Below, piece by piece: positions 45,086 to 59,378 of a stretch of 64,000 nucleotides of DNA. A model generated the notes under the pieces. That model ran no database searches, was not told the DNA's origin, and worked only from the letters and a program-made list of their open reading frames with translations. Origin of the DNA: Macrobrachium rosenbergii (Eukaryota; Arthropoda; Malacostraca; Decapoda; Palaemonidae); the NCBI RefSeq assembly GCF_040412425.1, contig NC_089795.1:75964663-76028662 (forward strand), in the 5' to 3' direction. Each line of letters begins with the position of its first letter. Within the stretch, counting starts at the first letter, position 1. The position numbers and the translations under genes were made by a program.

Positions 45086-48000
45086 CAGTGCCACAGTGCA
45101 AATGGTTAAATGTGATACTGTCGAATGAAGCAACCGATGATGTTTATTCCATACTTTATATCTTCTGTTTAATAAAAAATTAAAGCTCACTGATGGGTCC
45201 AAAGGTCAAACTATATTGTATGTTGTAGGTACATGGACTAGGACATTTAGTTTTCTGAGAAGTCTAGAAGTACTTTGGCTTATGACATTTATCAATGATA
45301 CTAATTTTTCATAATTAAATGTTCATTTTCATACTGATAGGCTTGTTACTTTGTTATAGTGCTGGATTAATAGCATGAGATCTTGGTAGATGTTTTCTGT
45401 CCTTTTTGGCTGCGTAAATTTAGAGTAGCAGTGGTACATCAAAATTATTATAGACCATCCATGGTAAGAAGAGCAAATAAAGATGTAAAACAGCTATCTG
45501 TTAGTTTCCACCCCATTTTACCTTTATAACGTTTCTGTTCCATTGTTTTTTATATTAGATTAGATATTTGTTAATGTAGTTTTAAGTCTAAACAAGAAAC
45601 AACCATATATCATTAATAGTTACTATGTAACACAATGACTAGTAGGAGAAAAAACAGTTTGCCTATTGAAGGACTGCTTGACTACTTTTTAATGGATGCG
45701 ATACTTGGAGAGACCGAGCAACTGGGGCAGAACCGAAAAGGGGTATGTGCCCCTTAAGGCTTCCCGTGAAATCGCCACTGCCAGTCAGTGTCGGAGGAAT
45801 ATAGAGCGGGGTTACCAGATTACTTTCGTTACCCTTTTAATACATGGCGTTAAAAATAGAAAACGTAACCAAAACACCCACTCATTTGAAAAGAAGAAAA
45901 CGATATGCAGATAAACTGCAAAAGTTTTCTTATTACTATCTTTATGTTAAGGGATGTACAAAATATGAGCTAAATTATTTGGTGTTCTTTACGCTTTTTT
46001 AAATGCAAATGTTTTAAAATGCAAATATATACCGTTTATCCTGTTCCTCGATTAAGGAACTCTTTAAATAATCATTTAAAATTATTTATATTTTGTTTTG
46101 CTGATGTCCTGGAATATGCGTGATAAAACATTCGTTACTTTTTATATCGATAATGATTCCACAGAAGATTAACGAATAAGATTTTGTTGTTCTTAAAGAA
46201 CCAAGTTTATTACAAAAACATTTTGAAAATATTTATAAAAACTGAGAATCCGTAATTAGGACCCCTGTTCATAGTAATACCAGCACTAATCCCATGATTA
46301 GGCCTAGTCATCAGCGGGGGATCTGGAATGGTGTAGTATTAGAAATTCAGCACAAAACTGCAGGTACTTCACTGCAGGTTTAATGGTTAAACGCGTTATT
46401 TTGTTCTATTTTTTATCTTTTTACCGCATCCCTCCAATCTTGGGCACTGGATCCGTATGATTTTGGTGATGTGGAACAAATGTTTTTACAGAGAAAGCCA
46501 CCTTGTAAGATACTTCATGAGTTTAATGGTTAAATAACCCTTTTTTAAACTGGATCAGTTTTGGGTGATGTGGAACAATTTAAGCACCTTGTGTCGAAAC
46601 CCACTGGGGTTTTGCTGATCTTGGCAGTAGAATCATATATGCAAGCGTTCATTTTAAACAAAGAAAATATCCAACTTTCAAAATGGCGACTGCGTCCGCC
46701 TGAGAATTTTTAAAGACAGTGCCATTAATTATCTTCATACTTATCACAATGTGAAATATGTGGCAAGTGTCAATGATCAGATAATAGTTAATTTTTTCAA
46801 CTTTTGTAAATAAATAGTGCCCAATATAGGCTTATTTGAAGATTATTGGGTTGGATGGTTGCCTTACTTGATTTTCAATCTCAAATTCTGCGCCATATCT
46901 AGAGGGGTGGTATTCAGAATCATGAGGATTTTATAAAAGCAAATTTTAAACTAGAGTATGTTTGGTTCAAGACTGGTGCTACTCATACGTTAAACCAGTT
47001 TTCTACTTATTTTACAAAGCAATAATTCCGTTTGTAATAAAGTCATCGCGTTAAGTCGTTTATCTCAGAACGTGATAATGAGATAATTGTAAAAATAGCG
47101 TTATTTACAAATTTACCTGGATTCACGTCGCACGAAATTAGAAGACAGTTATGCAGAACTGGCTGCCAAACCCTTCAAAATGTAAGAAAATAAGGAGAAA
47201 AATGTGTAAGTTATAAGTTTTTGTAGAAAACTGGAGAGAGGTTTCTGCATTCTGCACCTAAGTTGAGAAGATCATGTAAGAATGCGCATAGCAGATCGGA
47301 AAATATTGAATGACAGACTCTTGAGATATGAATCTACCCCCTGGGCTTGCTGCCTCTTGCTGATGCGCTGTGTAAGAAAAGTGTCAGTGGAAAACGGGAT
47401 CGTAAGTGGATTTTCATGCATAGCAATAATTCTTTGGTATCTCTTTTGGGTGGTAATTGTCCAAGGGACGAAGAGTACATGAGGATTGCTGTTCAGGGTG
47501 CCAGTATTTCAGAGGCAAGGGGTACTTTCCTGCGGGGTATATGTCAGGAGTAAATGTCCAATGGTATTTGTCCCATGTTAAGCACCTGGGGGACTGAGAG
47601 TGGGTTTGAGCCACTTCGACGGTTAAAGAGAGACTACGACAGATGGGTTGGGTAAAAGGAAAATTTGGGTTGTTTAAAGTGAAGTACGTATTAAAATCGG
47701 AACGCGGGGAGAGATAGCAAAAAAAGAATCTTATCTTTGTCCCTGAAAATGAACTCATAGGAAAGTTAGGAGTCGAAATATTTTAGCCACGAATTTTGTT
47801 TCTTGACTACAAATGTAATTCAACGTAGAAGTATGTCAAGTGGTTTACTGGCGTTAATAAATACCCCTTGTGCACAGGCTCAACAGACACTCCAATAGCT
47901 TATAGACTGCATGATAGTTGACAATGATATAAGGATTGGTTTTGAATAGCTGACAAAGATGTTCGGACTAGCTTTTCCAATATACGTAATTGTCCTTGTA

Positions 48001-48344
48001 TATATATATTTCTCCAGTTGTCGATTCATCTTTTTATTTGGCGCTTGCTTACTAATATTTCCTCGATATCTTTTTCGTTTTCACACAAAGATATTCCATT
48101 CGTATGAAGCTTGCTTTGCAAACCAACGACCGTCCTTTTAAACTTTTTCTTTCATTATTCGGGGGTCAGAGTGGTGTGAAACCGACTGCATATTTACTAT
48201 TGTCAGAAAGCCCACTGGTTGATCAATATGTAGCCGACTTTTTTCTTGAATGCGTTGAACGAAAAAAAAAATTATATGGATAGAAGCAATATATCGAACA
48301 TTTGAAGTAAAGCATTTTGTTTTATCGGATATTTCTCACGATAT
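45086..48344. other. Unique AT-rich sequence
   Basis: About 3.2 kb without long microsatellites. Approximate direct repeats (TTTAATGGTTAAA and GGTGATGTGGAACAA) occur near 46380-46480 and 46520-46580. Short frames at 45696, 47282, 47347 and 47414 (minus) lack motifs. Confidence 0.45.
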
Positions 48345-48376
48345 CATATATATATATATTATATATATATATATAT

Positions 48377-48415
<39 letters not shown>

Positions 48416-48421
48416 GTTGTG

Positions 48422-48478
<57 letters not shown>

Positions 48479-48481
48479 CAG

Positions 48482-48528
<47 letters not shown>

Positions 48529-48559
48529 TCTATATATATGTATGTGTGTGTGTAATGTA

Positions 48560-48622
<63 letters not shown>

Positions 48623-48625
48623 GGG
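48345..48625. repeat. Long compound TA microsatellite
   Basis: About 280 bases of TA repeats with ACACAC, GTTGTG and GTATGTGTG interruptions. All frames across it are Tyr/Ile runs. Confidence 0.97.
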
Positions 48626-48762
48626 TTTACATACATGTATAATTAACAATGGTTTCAAGCATCTTACTGTACTACTTTTTATTTCACAATTTTTTCCTAT
48701 GGATTGAGAGGTCGTTAAACTTATTCAGTAAGCAATAATGCTTAAAAGCTGCCGTTTAATCA

Positions 48763-48764
<2 letters not shown>

Positions 48765-48827
<63 letters not shown>
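48765..48827. repeat. (CT)n microsatellite
   Basis: About 31 perfect CT units. Confidence 0.97.
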
Positions 48828-48831
<4 letters not shown>

Positions 48832-49905
48832 GCAGTTATTACTGACGCACATAGAATGTACATTGCTGCTTACAGATTGTCGTCAAAGCACATCTAGAGC
48901 TCATTAAATTTCCTATTCTGCAATTTACGATTATTGAGATTTAAACTTAAACCAGAAATGAAGGTTTCCAAAATAAACCGCCGGTAATGTTCCTTTAATC
49001 TGGCAACTAACACTCACTTAAGCGTTTCCATTTCATCAGAGGGCGTCTCCATTACGGAGGCTGCTGCCATCTATCGGCCAAGTAAGGAACGACTGTTGGT
49101 TTGTCGAGGCCTCAGCAGATGGAAGCACATACTTTGTTTCGTTTCTAGATACTTTTTTTTCGTATCTCTGAACCAGATTGTTTTAATTTGCGGGTAACTC
49201 GATGAAAATATTGTTATTTGCTTTATTTTTACAACTTATTTATTTCTCTTTTGTTGAATTTTGAGACATTACTACGGAAATAAAGCTACTAATTCTAGCG
49301 ATGTATTCACAGATTTTTAAAATAGGTTCAGTTTCCATTTTCAAGCTGACCATATTTTTCTGTATATGACCAGTGTCACTCATCCCTGTATAACTTTGTT
49401 ATGTTATGTGTTGAGAAAATTCTGAGATGGATTTCATGTTCAAAGACATTTTATTTGAGAAATTCATATTTTAATATCAGAAGTCGTTGCTCAGACACAT
49501 ACACACACACTCATTGAATCAACTTGCGACACCACTAAGTATAGGTTTCTTGAATTGTCAGGCAAATATTTCGAAATATTTTAAGTGGTTAACGAAGAGC
49601 ATTACCACTGTAACTAGCTGCAAGAGAGATAAACTGAATCAAAAGGAAGAAAGAAGAAAGAGGTGCTGAAATACAAATTGGGCAAACGAAGGTGCGACAC
49701 TTTAGACCTTCTTCCGGAGAAAAATAAAAAGTAAAAAACTAGTTTTCCCAGTCACATATTGTTGCACTCTTTTTTTAATTTTTTCCAATATATATACAAG
49801 GTGAAACCCTCAGAATCTGAAAATCTGGAACAATTAAAAGTACTTCAGATTTGCGATCTTCATACCGGTTGTTTGGCTCATTTAATGAAGTACTTTTGCC
49901 CTTTT
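48828..49905. other. Unique sequence
   Basis: No recognised gene. GCTGCCATCTATCGGCCAAG at about 49062-49081 resembles a motif at 29449 (see findings). Confidence 0.45.
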
Positions 49906-50280
49906 TAGTTTTCTGTACAAGAAAACCATTGTGCCGGCTTTGTCCGTCCGTCCGCACTTTATTCTGTCCGCACTTTTTTCTGTCTGCACTTTTTCTGTCA
50001 GCCCTCAGATCTTGAAAACTACTGGGGCTAGAGGGCTGCAAATTGTTACGTTGGTCATCCACCCTTTAATCATCAAACATACCAAATAGCATTCCTCTAG
50101 CCTTAGTAGTTTTTATTTTATTTAAGGTTAAATTTAGACATAATTTTGCTTCTGGCAACGATATAGGATAGGCCACCACCGGGCCGTGGTTAAAGTTTGA
50201 TGGGCCGCGGCTCATACAGCATTATAGCGAGACCACCGAAAGATAGATCTATTTTCGGTGGACTTGATTATACGCTGTCA
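49906..50280 (-). mobile_element. Family A interspersed element, copy 3
   Basis: Reverse orientation. The TAGTTTTCTG end is present at 49906, but the opposite GCGCCGAAG hairpin end is missing, so this copy is truncated near 50280. It carries an extra tandem of CCGCACTTT(A)TTCTGT-type sequence near 49950-49990. Confidence 0.85.
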
Positions 50281-50747
50281 TTAATTTGGTTACAGGGTGG
50301 GGTAAGGCGAGGGTATTATAATGCGGTATTTGGTATCGACTGATTTCAAAATTCTTGGTCTGTATATAAACACCGATAACGTCCTTTTTGAAAAACGATT
50401 TGAGGTTGACATCTGCATTTTGTCGTAAGAGCGCGTGACACTGAAAATTCGGTCACGATCACTAACCTTATGGTCACCCAGCAAGGTCAGCTGAGATGTT
50501 GGGCCTGAAATCTCTTTTAAGTTTATGGAAGCAAAGAAAGATATGGGCATCCTCCCTGGATTTCTGTTGCAGTTTATGGGACTTCATTAAATTTGACAAG
50601 TTGTTAGAGATTACCATGATTACACTAATCATGCTCAAAATGCACGCTCTGTTTTCATTTTATATATTATCGAAAGTCAAAATGACTGAACCTACCAATA
50701 TATGAGCAACTGGTTTGAAGAGCAGAAGGATAAACACCTTGTAAGAT
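50281..50747. other. Unique sequence
   Basis: No recognised gene or repeat. Confidence 0.45.
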
Positions 50748-51199
50748 GTATAGACTGTGCTTCAGAGCACCTAGCATGGTTGCCACTGATATGCAACCTA
50801 TATGTGTGGCAAAGTGAAGGATGTTTAGCATTACAGCTATTGAACATAAAGACTTAATAAAGATTCTTTATAAAATTTGTGGAAACTATTTACAAGCAAG
50901 CACTTAAACTTCTTAAAAGGGTACCTTACATGTTTAAGGTTGAAAGGTTTGGATTCCGTTTTGGATGGTAATGATCTCGAAATAGATTTAGGTCAATTTC
51001 GAGATCATTGTATTTCAACAACAGAAACATGTGCCGGTACCCTTTTAAAGATTTAAGTAACTTGCTGTAAATAATTTCCACAAACTATAAGAATCTCTAT
51101 ATAATCTTTATGTTTTTGTAATGCTAAACATCCCTTCATTTGCCCTCACATCCGTCAAATATCAGTGGCAACCATTCACTCTGAAGTACAGTCTATGAC
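50748..51199. repeat. About 450-bp foldback element
   Basis: The left arm (from TAGACTGTGCTTCAGAG at 50751) is the diverged reverse complement of the right arm (to CTGAAGTACAGTCTA near 51195), over about 215 bp with indels. At the centre AATGATCTCGAAAT (50970) and ATTTCGAGATCATT (to 51009) form an exact hairpin around a 12-base loop. Shared arm landmarks include AAAAGGGTACC and GGTTGCCACTGATAT. No coding capacity, so a foldback transposon or inverted pair. Confidence 0.9.
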
Positions 51200-51974
51200 T
51201 GACCTTTATTGCCAAAATGGCTGAGGTCAGTAGCCTGCCCCGCTATCTAGAGAAAGTTGCAGGTCAGCTGGACAGTGAACGAAACTAAATGTTGAAAAAA
51301 AAATTCACGGTGAAAAAACAGATAAAGTGGATAAATGAGACCGTTTATCATTGCTGGAATGAAAACTAACACGTTCAAGATAAAAGTAGAGGTCTACAAA
51401 TTGAAGCAGAAATGCTGTCCAAACAAAATGGTAACTTTCAATATTATGTCAGCGTAAAGGAACTCAGGACAAAGAGGACATCAAATTCACGAGATCGTGA
51501 GAGTCCATTTTTTTAATGAAAATATTAATCTACTGGATAGCCAGTTACGACTTTGCGTGGTGAGAAGGACACATCATTCCACGATCTTAGGAAGGTCGAG
51601 ATACAGACTGAAAATCGACAGACCATAAACAAAAGATTACGAGAGCGGTTAGTTAGAGACTCCGTCGAGATGGCTCGAGGATGTGGCAGCCCGCCTAATG
51701 AAGATAGACAATGGATTACTTGGAGGCAGAGCCAAATTAATGGGCATTGATTAAAAGGAATGGCGCTCCTCTGTCATTGTTGATATTGAGAAATGATGGG
51801 GCTATTTTGATCAAGGGAATTCGTTATTACTTGAATGTCTCATTACTGCGCTGAATGGTTGACTTTGCAACCGAGCCATTCAGTCACCTCGCCTTTATTG
51901 CTTGTATGTCACCAGGACATACGAGAGCTAATATAACCTTGTTTTAATTAACTGCAAGAAGTAACAAGTAAAAA
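51200..51974. other. Unique sequence
   Basis: Open stretches such as 51553-51750 and a reading near 51210-51280 look mildly coding-like, but they are short and in different frames; no family recognised. Confidence 0.4.
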
Positions 51975-52360
51975 GTGCGCTGAAGTTTCTTAGGCGCAAT
52001 CATGTTTTCTGTATAGCCACTACAGCATATAATCAAGCCACCGAAAATAGGTCTATCTTTCGGTGGTCACGGTATAATGCTGTATGAGTCGCGGCCCATG
52101 AAACTTTAACCACGGCCTGGTGATGGCCTGGTCTATGTCGTTGCCAGACTCACGATTATGGCTAACTTTAACCTTAAATAAAATAAAAACTGCTGAGGCT
52201 AGAGGACTGCAATTTGGTATGTTTGATGATTGGAGGGTGGATGATCAACATACCAATTTGCAGCCATCTAGCCTAAGTAGTTTTTAAGATCAGAGGGCGG
52301 ACAGAAGTGCAGGCGGACAGACAAAGCCGGCACAACAGTTTTCTTTTCAGAAAACTAAAA
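51975..52360 (+). mobile_element. Family A interspersed element, copy 4
   Basis: Full-length: starts TGCGCTGAAGTTTCTTAGGC (a diverged hairpin end) and ends AGTTTTCTTTTCAGAAAACT. Internal landmarks match the other copies in order. Non-coding. Confidence 0.88.
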
Positions 52361-54330
<1,970 letters not shown>

Positions 54331-54412
54331 ATTTTTATGAAGAGCAGTCTATCTATGGAAGCTTTTAACGAAAATTCACTTGGTCTTTTGTCTTATTTCA
54401 TAAATGAGTATA

Positions 54413-54422
54413 AATAATAATA

Positions 54423-54494
<72 letters not shown>
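54413..54494. repeat. (AAT)n microsatellite
   Basis: About 25 AAT units with two early interruptions. Confidence 0.97.
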
Positions 54495-54495
<1 letters not shown>

Positions 54496-55375
54496 TAACA
54501 AACAAGTAAATGAATAAGACATATAGGTTAGGAGCTTCTAATAATAATGATACGAACACTGGAACACGATAAAGAGGTCAGGCCCCGAGAGAGGTAAGAA
54601 GAACATCAATGTAATACAGCCGAAACTCATTACTGATGAATTTATTCTTAGATAATAACGGCTGCAAGTATAATGGTAATGCTGAAAAAAATAATGGCAA
54701 CCATAACAGTAAGTTTCTAGTTGGGCAACTTTGAAAGGCACCAAATGAGAAAAACAATATTAGTGGGTAGCGCACTACAATCAGATGGATGGGAAATCCA
54801 TAGTATTTATGAGAATAAAAAAGAAGAGAGAGAGAGAGAGAGAGAGAGGCAACATGCAATATTGTACCATTAATCATTGCATTATGATTAAGGCGGTCTA
54901 AACTAGGCAGTCAATCATTGTTAAAGACATTAATGCTGACAGCATCCTTCAATTATGAGCTTGTCCCGGGTCTCATCTAAGATACCTTAAGGTCTCTTCA
55001 CTTATATTAGCTCGCACGAGGTTCTTTATAACTTACTCATTTAGGTTTAGTTTCGGTCTGGTAGAATTTATGTCTTTAATATTTGCGGGAAATAACACGC
55101 ATCTCGCCGAAGAAGTTATTAGTACGACCTTCGATCTGTTTATTTTGGAAAAGTCCAGTAAGTTGTTTCCCTTTATAACTGCGCCTACGGCTGTGTAAGG
55201 GCGTATCTGCTGACTTTTCTCTTTGAGGTTTCTGGAACTTTGAGATTGAAATATTTTCCGCGGATACCTTCAGTTTTGACGAAAGTTTGTCTCTCTCAGT
55301 CTTCTCAATGTGTCAGGTATATCAGTGATAATCTTTACCCTGGTGGAAGAAAATGCATATACATATATATGTATG

Positions 55376-55381
<6 letters not shown>
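54495..55381. other. Unique sequence with a short GA tract
   Basis: A 23-base GA repeat lies at 54826-54848. The minus frame 54578-54877 runs through it and has no motif. The rest is unremarkable. Confidence 0.5.
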
Positions 55382-55473
<92 letters not shown>

Positions 55474-55500
55474 CACACACACACACACACATACACACAT
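55382..55500. repeat. (TA)n(CA)n microsatellite
   Basis: About 42 TA units (55382-55466) followed by CA repeats with interruptions to about 55500. Confidence 0.97.
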
Positions 55501-55818
55501 TCCATTTATAAGTGTAACATCTTATTAAACCATTCATCAGTTTTATGAAAGAACATATATAAAGACATATGCATGTTCACTATTACTTTAAGCCATCTTG
55601 AAGAACATAAACAAGATTTAGAATGCATAAACTAACGATCAGTAAACATATCCACAGCAAATAAATTAGTCAGCGAGTATGAAGTGCCAATATATAATAC
55701 TTCTGAGTTTGATCTTATGTTGTCAAACGTGACAATAGTCGTATGAGCTTACATTATACGTTTTAATAAATACATAACGTTAAAAATTATATGTAACAAT
55801 GATATAAAAAGGAAAAAA
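55501..55818. other. Unique sequence
   Basis: AT-rich, nothing recognised. Confidence 0.45.
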
Positions 55819-56210
55819 TGTGCCGAAGTTTCTTCTGCGTAATCGAGTTTTCTGTACAGCGTATGATCAAGGCCATCGAAAATAGATTTATCTTTCGGTG
55901 GTCTCGGTATAATGTTGTATGAGCCACGCCCCATGAAAATTTAACCACGGCCCGGTGGTGGCCTATCCTATATTATTGCCAGAAGCACGATTATGGCTAA
56001 CTTTAACTTTAAATAAAATAAAAACTACTGAGGGTAGAGGGCTGCAATTTTTTATGTTTGATGATTGGAGGGTGGATGATCAACATACCAATTTGCAGCC
56101 CTCTAGCCTCAATAGTTTTTAAGATCTGAAGGCGGACAGAAATAAGTGTGGACAGATTAAAGTGCGGACGGACAAACAAAGCCGGCACAATAGTTTTACA
56201 TAAAACTAAA
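55819..56210 (+). mobile_element. Family A interspersed element, copy 5
   Basis: Full-length, starting TGTGCCGAAGTTTCTTCTGC and ending TAGTTTTACATAAAACTAAA. The terminal hairpins are diverged but recognisable. The copy includes GATGATTGGAGGGTGGATGA and GGACAAACAAAGCCGGCACA. Non-coding. Confidence 0.88.
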
Positions 56211-56513
56211 AAGGGAAAAGCTCTCGGGTATGTAAATATAATCTCTTTTGCAGTAGTACTACACTACTACTTCTACTATTACTACGAATACCACTAGTAC
56301 TATCACCAGTGTATCATTATATTTATCATTGTTAGTATTGATTGTCATTATTAGTGGCATAATAGCAATTTCCGAATTTTGTTTTGCCCAGAATAATGAT
56401 GAAGATAAATTTCCTTTTCTTTCTGGATTAAACAGCCTCAGTTTACGACAGAAGATCGATGGACCGACGTGTTCCCTTTGAATCGTCCCTTTTAACGAAA
56501 TACCTTATTATTT
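56211..56513. other. Unique sequence with degenerate CTA-like repeats
   Basis: ACTACTACTTCTACTATTAC-type sequence (about 56260-56310) is a decayed trinucleotide repeat next to the family A copy. Confidence 0.5.

Positions 56514-56591
<78 letters not shown>
56514..56591. repeat. (CT)n microsatellite
   Basis: About 39 perfect CT units, the longest CT array in the window. Confidence 0.97.
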
Positions 56592-56593
<2 letters not shown>

Positions 56594-57404
56594 GCTTTCT
56601 TTCGCTTCCCATCAGAGTGCAAAGCTTCTCCTTTCGTTAATCGTCAGGATTAATCGAACGACGATCTGACCATTCAGCCCTTTGATCATTTCTAATCTCC
56701 TTTTATGCCAGACAAAAATTAGTACTGCGCCGACAGCGAAAGGATATTGTATTTTGTCTTTTTCCCGGTTCATTTGCTCCTCCGTCACACACACGTACAC
56801 TCAACACGCACATGCACACACTCCTTTCATCGTTCGATTATTCGCTAATGATATCAAAACAAAAAATATAAATAGACAGTTGTTCATTTTTTAATTTAAG
56901 AAAAGTTGGCAGATCTTGGAACCATTTTGCACTTTGGCTCTGCTGAACATTGAGACGCTTTCACTTTTTATTATCGTGCTTTTGCCATTGACAATTACGT
57001 ATAATTTCTTTTGGGTTAGAAAACATCACAAAAACATAGAGAATATGGTTGCTACTGACTAGTCAATCAATGTTCCTTCCGGTGATATTAATATCGTAAA
57101 TAATATGCTAATTTTATGCTATTCAAGCTTGATTAATGAAAGGGCTTTTATTTTTAGGATAACTTGGGTTAATTACTCCTTTATTACTAATTAAGAACGT
57201 GACTATACTTAAGTGCAGAATGATTCCCAATTAACAGAAAACCCTCTTGAAAAAATAATACTGTTCGGTTCGTCTTACTGTTTCAGCTATATCTCATTAT
57301 TAAACCCGGAACATGAAGTTTTGCATTAGTTTTAGTTTATCCTGCAAAGTGTGTATGCAGTGATTTGTTCTTCCTTGTTTAAGGTTTACGACTGCATGAT
57401 AAGT
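56592..57404. other. Unique sequence
   Basis: No recognised gene; a few CA dinucleotides at 56787-56822. Confidence 0.45.
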
Positions 57405-57715
57405 TAAGTATACCTTAGTTTAACTAGACCACTGAGCTGATTAACAGCTCTCCTAGGGCTGGCCCGAAGGATTAGGCTTATTTTACGTGGTTAAGAACCA
57501 GTTGGTTACCTAGCATTGGGACCTACAGCTTATTGTGGGATCCGAACCACATTATGACGAGAAATGAATTTCTATCACCAGAAATAAATTCCTCTAATTC
57601 TTCATTTGCCGGCCGGAGACTCGAAGGCGGGCCCAGCAGAGTGCTAGCCGAGAACGATATCGACCCATCCAATGAGGAACCACGACTGCATGATGTCCAC
57701 CCTGTAAACCATCTC
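57405..57715 (-). mobile_element. tRNA-derived SINE
   Basis: On the minus strand the element starts near 57715 with a tRNA-like head: a box-A-like TGGGTCGATATCG, then CTCGGCTAGCACTCTGCTGG where the anticodon arm should be, then a box-B-like CCTTCGAGTCTCC. The body (on the plus strand, CTGGCCCGAAGGATTAGGCT and CAGAAATAAATTCCTC) runs to about 57405. I recall similar sequences as common SINEs in decapod genomes, but that is memory, not a search. The open frame 57533-57790 is a by-product. Confidence 0.65.
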
Positions 57716-58463
57716 TACAAAGAAACCCATTCGCCTCCCCTTCCTAAGTATAGCTCGGGACGTCTCCTTTTCATCATTTCCCTCTTGTGAAATGTCGCAC
57801 GGAAATTTCCCTTCCCTTCGGCCGTATCAAGGAGAGGAAAAGATGGCACACTTCTTTCCTATCAGTTCTTCTTCCTCTTCTTTGCCTTCTTCTTCTTCTT
57901 TGCAGAGGGCCACGAGAGGAAGAGGGGAGATTATTGTGAAGAGGATGAGCGTGCCTTACATGAAGAGGGGAACTTAAGCCTTTAACAAACATGAAGTGGC
58001 TTCCTCACTTTATGTTATGAAGCCACAATGAAATGGCCTCTTCTCTTTGTCTTTCCACTCCTTCAGGCTTTTAGATATTTCTATTTTGTTCTGCTCTGTT
58101 CCATAAATTCAGACTGCCCTAGTTAATTATTGTCATCGGGTCTCTCGTCAGCTATCCTGTTGTTTATATGTTCTTAACCTTAGTGGCACTATGGATGTAA
58201 GGGAGACGCATGAGTAGTTATACACTCCAAACTTGTAGAAACTATTCTTTGTTCAACTTGGATGGTAGTTTTCAGAGAATGAATGTGACAGGTGAAAAGT
58301 TAAGAAAATAATTCAAATAAAGATAAGCACCAAACTTATGCTTAGAAAATGTCTTCAAAATATAACTGCTTTTATTCAGGCTTAAGGCATATTTAACTTA
58401 CGTTTCTTGAGAGGCACATCCGGCTCTGCCAATATGAGCAGGTGACCATCAGTGTTTACAGAA
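57716..58463. other. Unique sequence with a CTT/TTC tract
   Basis: A decayed TTC/CTT repeat at about 57865-57902 produces Ser- or Arg-rich frames on both strands. No gene recognised. Confidence 0.5.
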
Positions 58464-58560
58464 TTTGCAGCCCTCTAGTTTTTAAGATCTGAGGGCGGAC
58501 AGAAAAAAGTGCGGACGGAAAGACAAAGCCGACACAATAGTTTTCTTTTACAGAAAACTG
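58464..58560 (+). mobile_element. Family A interspersed element, copy 6 (partial)
   Basis: Only the 3' end of the family: TTTGCAGCCCTCTAGTTTTT onward, with GGACAGAAAAAAGTGCGGAC, ending TTTTCTTTTACAGAAAACT. Truncated at its 5' side with no matching sequence upstream. Confidence 0.85.

Positions 58561-59378
<818 letters not shown>

Noticed and set aside
48345..48625. CRISPR-like or satellite array
   Set aside because: The repeats are simple TA with irregular interruptions and have no spacer structure; the genome type is eukaryotic.
57533..57790. 85-codon plus-strand frame
   Set aside because: It lies inside the tRNA-derived SINE and is a by-product of repeat sequence.
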